Below, piece after piece: positions 58,849 through 64,000 of a stretch of DNA of 64,000 nt. The translations under genes and the position numbers were made by a program. The notes under the pieces were generated by a model that was not told where the DNA came from, did no database searches, and worked only from the letters and a program-made list of their open reading frames with translations. Positions within the stretch are counted from its first letter, which is position 1; each line of letters begins with the position of its first letter. Source of the DNA: Acidobacteriota bacterium (lineage in GTDB: Bacteria > Acidobacteriota > Terriglobia > Acidiferrales > UBA7541); contig JABCZR010000012.1 of assembly GCA_013289585.1 (NCBI GenBank), positions 62,001-126,000 of the forward strand. Direction: 5' to 3'.

Positions 58849-59852
58849 AGACGTCGTTTGTCACGGATCTCGGCTCCGAGCAGAGCGTCACTTCGTTTTT
58901 TCTCGTCCACGAAAAAGAAATCCGCAACACCCGCGAAGGCAAAGCCTATTTGCGCCTCGAGCTTGGCGATCGCAGCGGCACTATCGAAGCGCGCATGTGG
59001 GACCAGTTCGACGCCGCGGTCAAGGACATCAACCGCGACGATTTCGTAAAAGTGCAGGCGCGCGTCGAGATTTACCGCAACAAGCCGCAGCTTTCTTTAC
59101 AAAATCTTCGCCTGGCGAAGCCGGAAGAGATTGACCTGGCCGATTTTCTTCCGCAAACCAAAGCAGATGTCGGAAAGTTGTACGCAGAGTTGCTTCAATA
59201 CGCCGGCTCCATCGCAAATCCCTGGCTCAAGAAGTTGACGACCGGCATCCTCAGCGATCCAAAAATCGCCGTGCGCTACAAACGCGCGCCCGCCGCGAAG
59301 GTCATGCACCACGCATATCTCGGAGGCTTGCTCGAGCACGTTGTCGGTTTGTGCGGCCTGGCGAAGCAGATTGCTTCGCACTACCCGGAACTGGACGTCG
59401 ATCTGCTCCTCACCGCCGCGATTTTGCACGATGTCGGCAAACTCGACGAACTCTGTTACGAGCGCGCCATTGGCTACACCATTGAAGGCCAGCTTCTCGG
59501 CCACATCATGATGGAGTTCGAAACCGTCTCCAAAGCCATGGACGCCATCGAAGGTTTTCCGCCGAATCTGAAAACCGTCGTCCAGCACATGCTCATCAGC
59601 CATCACGGCCAATATGAATTCGGCTCGCCCAAGCTCCCCATGATCCGCGAAGCGATGGCTTTCCATTACATGGACGATCTCGATTCCAAGCTCGCAGCCG
59701 TCCGCGCCGCCCTGGCCCTCGATACCGGCGAACCCGAATGGTCCGCCTATAGCGGCGCCCTCGGCCGCAAATTCCTCCGCCTCGACGAATTCCTGAGGTC
59801 CACTACTGCCAAAGCGGAAGAAAACGTTCCCAATCCAAAGCTGTTTCCGTGA
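58845..59852 (+). CDS. YhaM-like 3'-5' exoribonuclease (OB-fold plus HD domain)
   Basis: The N-terminal OB-fold (about residues 15-95; VHEKEIRNTREGKAYLRLELGDRSGTIEARMWD) is followed by an HD domain: VMHHAYLGGLLEHVVGL, LLTAAILHDVGKLDEL and a further H in ISHHGQYEFG. This order is that of YhaM/CBF1 nucleases, which trim single-stranded RNA or DNA from the 3' end with metal. Length 335 residues is typical. It overlaps the SurA-like gene by four bases. Confidence 0.92.
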   Translation: MKTSFVTDLGSEQSVTSFFLVHEKEIRNTREGKAYLRLELGDRSGTIEARMWDQFDAAVKDINRDDFVKVQARVEIYRNKPQLSLQNLRLAKPEEIDLADFLPQTKADVGKLYAELLQYAGSIANPWLKKLTTGILSDPKIAVRYKRAPAAKVMHHAYLGGLLEHVVGLCGLAKQIASHYPELDVDLLLTAAILHDVGKLDELCYERAIGYTIEGQLLGHIMMEFETVSKAMDAIEGFPPNLKTVVQHMLISHHGQYEFGSPKLPMIREAMAFHYMDDLDSKLAAVRAALALDTGEPEWSAYSGALGRKFLRLDEFLRSTTAKAEENVPNPKLFP

Positions 59853-59922
59853 CGATAGTGATGAAATCCGGAAGAACCGCGCCCCTCCTACGGTGGGCAC
59901 GCAAGTGCGCGGTACTCGGCAG

Positions 59923-60525
59923 TCAGTCTGACTTCCCCCGGCTGGCTGGCGGCACAATCCCGTTCATGCGCAAGTACTCGACCATCTGCCCGTAGTGATC
60001 ATAAGCGTGGGCGACACCGAAATTAGCCAGGCGCAGCCGGGTTGACTTGCTGCTCCCCGGGGTCTGCAACATGTTCTCCGTCGTCAACGTAGCCGCGGCT
60101 TTGTGTCCCAGCGCAAAAGAATCCTTCAGGAACTTGATGATGTCCGCTTTGCTCTTCAACTCCGCAGGACCATTCCCGTCCTTTATGTTTTCTGGCACCT
60201 TATCTCCCGTAAGCGGCGACCAAATGAAATAGTTGGAAGAGGCGATATGCTTGACCTGCACGGCAAACGTGCGCACACCCTTGTAGTCGCCGCCTGGAAT
60301 GTTCAAGCTCTCCGGAGAGAAGTTGAACTTATCTTCCGGCATGGCTTCCGCAGCGCTCAAGATTAGGTTTTCGATGGCGCTGATCTCCCGGTCCACGACG
60401 GAAGCTACGGTTGGCGAAGGCTGCTGCGCCCCCTGCGTTTGCTGCCCCTGAGGAGAATTCGCGGCGGTGGCGCCCACGGCGAAAATCAGTGCTGCCAATA
60501 GCAAGAAGCTTCGCATTCGTTTCAT
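59923..60525 (-). CDS. Secreted DinB-family protein
   Basis: DinB/YfiT-like proteins are four-helix bundles with a metal site made of three His. Here the signal peptide (about 1-22) is followed by VKHIASSNYFIW (first His) and AHAYDHYGQMVEYL (the HxxxH pair) at the expected distance. Length is 200 residues. Some family members are thiol-dependent S-transferases (bacillithiol-type), but export of this one argues for another role. A strong GGAGGGAG site precedes the ATG. It converges on the HD-nuclease gene, with a weak inverted repeat (ACCGCGC/GCGCGGT, 59876-59913) between. Confidence 0.82.
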   Translation of the reverse strand: MKRMRSFLLLAALIFAVGATAANSPQGQQTQGAQQPSPTVASVVDREISAIENLILSAAEAMPEDKFNFSPESLNIPGGDYKGVRTFAVQVKHIASSNYFIWSPLTGDKVPENIKDGNGPAELKSKADIIKFLKDSFALGHKAAATLTTENMLQTPGSSKSTRLRLANFGVAHAYDHYGQMVEYLRMNGIVPPASRGKSD

Positions 60526-60680
60526 TCGAGTCTCCCTCCTCCATTTGTTCCCCGCCTCCGCTTAGACGCAACGAACGCTAACTCGTCTTACCGAAGCGCA
60601 TCTGTCATGGATGCCCCAGGCGCCCATTCTCGGCGTCCTGCGCTACTATTATCCTTCGTGAGGTGCCGCAGGAGGTGCAC

Positions 60681-61043
60681 ATGCCAGCGCGGAACGATGC
60701 TCTGAAAGACCGCCTTTCCCACGTTCGCGAAATCGAAATCAGTGTGACGGGCAGGAATTCAGGACGTACGATTTCCATCCCGGTCTGGTTCGTATTGGAA
60801 GGCGAGAGGCTTTACCTGTTGCCGGTGCAGGGTTCGGATACCCAGTGGTACAAGAACGCGCTCAAGAACCCGACGATTCGCATCGATGCGCGCGGCGCAG
60901 AGGCGAAACTTCAAGCCGTTCGTATCACGGATGCCAAAGAGGTCTCGTCTGTGGTCGAGAAATTCCGCACCAAGTACGGGCCCGGCGATGTGAAGAAGTA
61001 CTATTCAAAGTTCGACGTTGCCGTTCTCGCCCAGATGTCCTGA
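60681..61043 (+). CDS. Split beta-barrel flavin/deazaflavin-binding-like protein (DUF385/Ddn-like)
   Basis: The 120-residue protein has GRNSGRTISIPVWFVLEGERLYLLP, QWYKNALKNPTIRIDARG and a final helical stretch, the pattern of small PNPOx-like split barrels such as the F420-dependent Ddn and the DUF385 or DUF2255 groups. Cofactor binding by FMN or F420 is plausible but unproven. The start at 60681 has AGGAGG five bases upstream and is favoured over a GTG six codons earlier. It is a single gene divergent from the DinB-like one. Confidence 0.75.
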   Translation: MPARNDALKDRLSHVREIEISVTGRNSGRTISIPVWFVLEGERLYLLPVQGSDTQWYKNALKNPTIRIDARGAEAKLQAVRITDAKEVSSVVEKFRTKYGPGDVKKYYSKFDVAVLAQMS

Positions 61044-61190
61044 CCGCGTTGTGACTAAACCCACCACCTGATTAAGGTTCAAACCCCACACGCATAGGCC
61101 TCGGGAAAAATAGCGCGTGTCAGGCCCAGGCATCGGGGCTTACAATCCCGGTTGCTGCTGATGCCACGCCTGACCTTCAAGGGGGACACC

Positions 61191-62078
61191 ATGCGATCCC
61201 GCTTCTCGTTTGCTCTTGTCGTCCTTCTCTTTCTGCTACCTTGTCTCGGTGCTGCCCAGTCCGGCAATCGCGTCACGATTCTCTATGACGCATTCGGAAA
61301 GGCTCCGGCGATGACGAAAGCCTGGGGCTTTTCCGCGCTAGTGGAGTATGGCGGCAAGCGCATACTTTTCGACACCGGCGGGAATGCTGAGATTTTCGAG
61401 CATAACGTCAAGGCACTCGGAGTGGATCTCACCAAGCTGGACTTCGTCGTGCTGTCCCACCGGCACGGCGACCACATCAGCGGTCTGAACTATCTGCTGC
61501 GCATCAATCCGACGGTGAAGATTTACACTCCGGCGGAACCGTGGGGGCCATTCGGGTGGGGACCCCCGAACAGCTTCTACCGCAAAGACGAGTCGCTGGC
61601 CGCGAACATGCGCTACTTTGACGGCAATCCGCCCGATACTATTTCGGCGAGCACCCCGTGGCCTCAGGCGAACTTCGTAAGAGTGGATGCAACGACGGAG
61701 ATCGCGCCGGGCATTTTTCTTGTCCCGACCATCTCCCAGGTCACCGGGACGCTCGAACTTCGTGAAATCTCGATGGCCATTCGCGGCCCCCAGGGCCTGA
61801 TCATTGTGGACGGGTGTTCTCACGCGGGCGTGGAGAAGGTCCTCGAAGCCGCGGTCAAAATAGACCCGCATGTCCGCGTTGTGTTTGGAGGGCTCCATCT
61901 CGTAGGGGCGTCGGACGCCGATATTCAGAAAATCTCGGCTGCGTTGCGCGATCAATGGAAGCTGGATTACATCGCCATCGGCCACTGCACGGGAGAGCCG
62001 ACTTTTGCCGCTCTGCAAAAAAGCTTTGGCGACCGCTACCTTTACGCCGGCGTCGGGGCGGTGGTCAACATCCCCTGA
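61191..62078 (+). CDS. Exported metallo-beta-lactamase-fold hydrolase
   Basis: The N-terminal signal (MRSRFSFALVVLLFLLP, cleavage near GAAQ) is followed by the MBL fold: ILFDTGG, the metal motif VVLSHRHGDHISG, then IIVDGCSHAGVEKV and AIGHCTGEP with further His ligands. The wording is closest to the dihydropterin-ribofuranosylaminobenzene-phosphate synthase-like group of MBL proteins. Substrate is unknown. The start at 61191 is chosen because AAGGGGGA precedes it; an upstream start would spoil the signal peptide. Length is 295 residues. Confidence 0.87.
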   Translation: MRSRFSFALVVLLFLLPCLGAAQSGNRVTILYDAFGKAPAMTKAWGFSALVEYGGKRILFDTGGNAEIFEHNVKALGVDLTKLDFVVLSHRHGDHISGLNYLLRINPTVKIYTPAEPWGPFGWGPPNSFYRKDESLAANMRYFDGNPPDTISASTPWPQANFVRVDATTEIAPGIFLVPTISQVTGTLELREISMAIRGPQGLIIVDGCSHAGVEKVLEAAVKIDPHVRVVFGGLHLVGASDADIQKISAALRDQWKLDYIAIGHCTGEPTFAALQKSFGDRYLYAGVGAVVNIP

Positions 62079-62257
62079 CAAGATGAACGACCTCCTGGAG
62101 CCTCATTGACCTTCGCTCGCACGCGGGTGGCTGCGTCTTAATTCCAAAAAACGCCGTTGGGGTGGGTGTATACTTCTGACCGTTTTTGAACCAAAAAAGG
62201 AGATTCCGGCCCAGTTGGAGCACAGATCGAGCACGCAGCCTTACGCCAGCCATTCCC

Positions 62258-63157
62258 ATGCACACAACCCTTCTCGCCACATTTTTTGATATCTCTCGCC
62301 CGGTGGTTTTTATGTGCAGCGCCGGCATCCTGCTTTTCCTGGTTGCGCTGTGGGCCGCGAAGGCCGATATCGCGCGGGCCGCAGGCCTGGGCAAGATCGT
62401 AACATTGAGCAATTTGTGTTTTGCCGTCCCCCTGGCGGTCTTCGGAGCGGAGCATCTCTCGTTCGCAAAATTCATCATGCTCGGCGTGCCCTCGTACATG
62501 CCGTGGCCCTTGTTTTGGGCCTATTTCGTCGGCTTTGCGTTGCTGGCCGCGTCCCTGAGCATTGCCACAAAAATACAGGTGCGCTGGTCCGGCCTGCTGT
62601 TCGGGATCATGATGGTTATTTTTGTGGCCATGGTGCATATCCCGCGAGCTCTCGCCAGCCCCGGAAACAGGATTCCCTGGACGATTGTCATCCGCGAAAT
62701 GTCGTTCGCCGGCGGAGCCTGGATTCTTGCCGGAAACGCGATGCGCGGGCCAGGCAAAAGCAAGCTCATCATCGTGGGCCGCGTGTTGCTCGCGATCGCC
62801 GCTCTATTTTTTGGCGTAGAGCATTTTCTGCACCCCGCGGGATGCCCCGGAGTCCCGCTCGAAAAACTGACGCCTGCGTGGATTCCGGGGCGCTTGCTCA
62901 TTGGCTATCTGACGGGCGCAATTCTTCTCCTTGCCGGTGCAAGCTTTCTCCTAGCCAGGAAGACGCGGATGGCGGCAACATATCTTGGTACCTGGATGGT
63001 GCTGCTGGTCTTGTTTATCTATGGGCCGATCCTGATCGCGCAGATGTCCGACCCGAGCACTGCGGCCCAGGTTGAGGGCGTCAACTACTTTGCGGACACC
63101 CTGTTGTTCGCCGGAGCGATTCTCGCCCTCGCCAGCGCGACGCCACCCACGGATTAA
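62258..63157 (+). CDS. Polytopic membrane protein, DoxX-like
   Basis: Eight or so hydrophobic spans in 299 residues. The second half, GVEHFLHPAGCPGVP..WIPGRLLIGYLTGAILLLAGASFLLARK, has the WxPxR..YLTGA pattern of DoxX-like membrane proteins and resembles the protein encoded at 10.7-11.4 kb. The start is uncertain: ATG at 62258 begins a reasonable N-terminus but has no ribosome binding site, whereas an AAGGAG at 62196-62201 precedes no suitable start in frame. Function unknown. Confidence 0.72.
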   Translation: MHTTLLATFFDISRPVVFMCSAGILLFLVALWAAKADIARAAGLGKIVTLSNLCFAVPLAVFGAEHLSFAKFIMLGVPSYMPWPLFWAYFVGFALLAASLSIATKIQVRWSGLLFGIMMVIFVAMVHIPRALASPGNRIPWTIVIREMSFAGGAWILAGNAMRGPGKSKLIIVGRVLLAIAALFFGVEHFLHPAGCPGVPLEKLTPAWIPGRLLIGYLTGAILLLAGASFLLARKTRMAATYLGTWMVLLVLFIYGPILIAQMSDPSTAAQVEGVNYFADTLLFAGAILALASATPPTD

Positions 63158-63194
63158 GATGGCGGGCGGCCGCTCCTTACTTCCGAAAGACACC

Positions 63195-63380
63195 TTATGG
63201 CCGGGGGACTTCCAGCTGTTTGCAGATCGCCCGAACCGTCCCTTCCTTGATTTCGCGATGCCGTGGGACGCTGGCGATCTTATGCGACGCAGGGTTGAGC
63301 CAAATGCTATGGGCAGCACCTTCGCGATACAAAGCGCAGCCATGCAGGCGCAGATGGCGTTCCAATTCCGCGAGTTTCAT
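63195..63380 (-). CDS. HicA-like mRNA interferase toxin
   Basis: A 61-residue protein with the HicA pattern: LERHLRLHGCALYREGAAHSIWLNP, then SVPRHREIKEGTVRAICKQLEV. The His in AAHSIW is the expected catalytic residue, in a AAH rather than the usual GSH context. HicA cuts mRNA independently of translation. The gene overlaps the upstream hicB by four bases. Confidence 0.87.
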   Translation of the reverse strand: MKLAELERHLRLHGCALYREGAAHSIWLNPASHKIASVPRHREIKEGTVRAICKQLEVPRP

Positions 63381-63595
63381 GCTTCCGCTATTTCGAAAAC
63401 CTCGCGCACGGCATGTGGGGAAAGGCCTTTTTCCGCAAGCTCACGCTGGCACCGCAGCGCCAGTTTTAGCGCGTCGGCAAGATTGGCTTTAGCCTCTTCA
63501 ATGGTTTCACCTTGCGAAATCGCGGCGGGAAATTCCTCCACGAAGCAGGTATAACCACCCTCTTTCGCGGGTTCAAACACGGCTGTCAATTTCAT
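63377..63595 (-). CDS. HicB-like antitoxin (short form)
   Basis: The 72-residue product has the HicB N-terminal fold: EPAKEGGYTCFVEEFPAAISQGETIEEAKANLADALKL. No separate DNA-binding domain follows, so regulation of its own operon would need another factor, or this is a short HicB type. It precedes hicA with a four-base overlap. The order antitoxin then toxin is the less common one for hicAB but is known. Confidence 0.87.
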   Translation of the reverse strand: MKLTAVFEPAKEGGYTCFVEEFPAAISQGETIEEAKANLADALKLALRCQRELAEKGLSPHAVREVFEIAEA

Positions 63596-63733
63596 GGCTC
63601 TAGATTATCACATCCGCTAATGGGGGCGGAGACGAAGGAGTGGCTTGGCGAGCGCCTCCTGCCTGCGGCAGGCAAGAGTGGGGTTTTTCTCTTGTCCCTT
63701 TTCTAATTGCTATTTTCCAGTTCGGCGGGGCGA

Positions 63734-64000
63734 CTAGCTTTTCCGTCTTCGAGAGGATTTTCGACGCGGATGTTCTTCCGCCAGGTGGGAAAGGAAGACC
63801 GGCGAGCGGTCGGGAAACTGGGCAACGATGCGCAGGTCGCCACCCATGGCTTTGACGGTTTTTCGCAGCGTGGAAAGCAGCAGGTCGCTGCGTTTTTCAA
63901 GCCGGGAGACGCTGTCCTGGGTGATCCCGAGGGTCTTGGCAACGCTGGTCTGCGTAAGCTTGCGGGCCTTTCGCAGGTCGCGCAAGCTCATTTCCTCCGC
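63734..64000 (-). CDS. XRE-type antitoxin (HigA/HipB-like), 5' end beyond the window
   Basis: The frame remains open to the right edge (residues AEE before MSLRDLRKARKL), so the true start probably lies outside. The helix-turn-helix KLTQTSVAKTLGITQDSVSRLEKRSDLLLSTLRKTVKAMGG is followed by LRIVAQFPDRSPV, the pattern of XRE antitoxins in HigBA- or RelE-type modules, where a toxin gene is expected next, upstream of this one. A Lys/Arg-rich tail ends the protein. Confidence 0.8.
   Translation of the reverse strand, partial: AEEMSLRDLRKARKLTQTSVAKTLGITQDSVSRLEKRSDLLLSTLRKTVKAMGGDLRIVAQFPDRSPVFLSHLAEEHPRRKSSRRRKS

Noticed and set aside
1-64000. CRISPR array, prophage, IS element or transposase
   Set aside because: No regularly spaced repeats, phage structural genes, transposase motifs or long terminal inverted repeats were seen.

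Overview
The window reads as chromosomal DNA of an Acidobacteriota bacterium, probably a soil Terriglobia/Koribacter-type lineage. This is inferred from gene content: eukaryote-like Ser/Thr kinases with TolB/WD40-like propellers, an orphan MacB/ADOP-type permease, a TIGR03118 protein, a winged-helix/TPR regulator and many secreted proteins, in moderately GC-rich DNA. No phage, IS element, rRNA operon or CRISPR array is visible. One tRNA-Leu(CAA) is present.

Layout. 1-16 kb: the tail of a TPR protein, a Tat-exported multicopper oxidase, an orphan xylose-type binding protein, two tandem 893-residue kinases, a DoxX-like membrane protein, a DUF72 protein, a secreted M20 peptidase, an SDR and a PIN toxin-antitoxin pair. 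16-24 kb (minus strand): a PASTA protein, an exported TldE/TldD-like pair, and the housekeeping genes fmt, def and aroC. 23.7-24.9 kb: two small membrane-protein genes separated by copies of a hairpin repeat that recurs at 51.2 kb. 25-36.5 kb: the ADOP permease, then a plus-strand run of Mla-type transport genes (permease, ATPase, MCE protein), two thymidylate-kinase-like genes, a Ppx/GppA-HD phosphatase and sixA, facing a CHAD-domain gene. 36.6-46 kb: tRNA, small ORFs, a broken PilZ gene, a CsxA-type GH2 enzyme, a winged-helix/TPR regulator and secreted proteins. 46-54 kb: an MsbA-like exporter, a geranylgeranyl-reductase-family flavoprotein, a hydrolase/membrane fusion, and an MFS/TetR divergent pair with a clear operator. 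53.6-64 kb: heptose-phosphate adenylyltransferase-like gene, mfd, a SurA-like isomerase, a YhaM-like HD nuclease, assorted small enzymes, hicBA and the end of an XRE antitoxin.

The most interesting part is 28.1-36.5 kb. Envelope lipid-transport genes run into a group suggestive of polyphosphate or phosphate-signalling metabolism. Several proteins there look biochemically altered: an MlaF-like ATPase without the catalytic Glu and switch His, a kinase-like protein with Arg for the P-loop Lys, and a CHAD protein fused to what looks like a degenerate Ppx C-terminal domain. The exported TldD/TldE-like pair and the covarying hairpin repeat also merit attention. All functions are inferred from reading the translated sequence; no searches were run.
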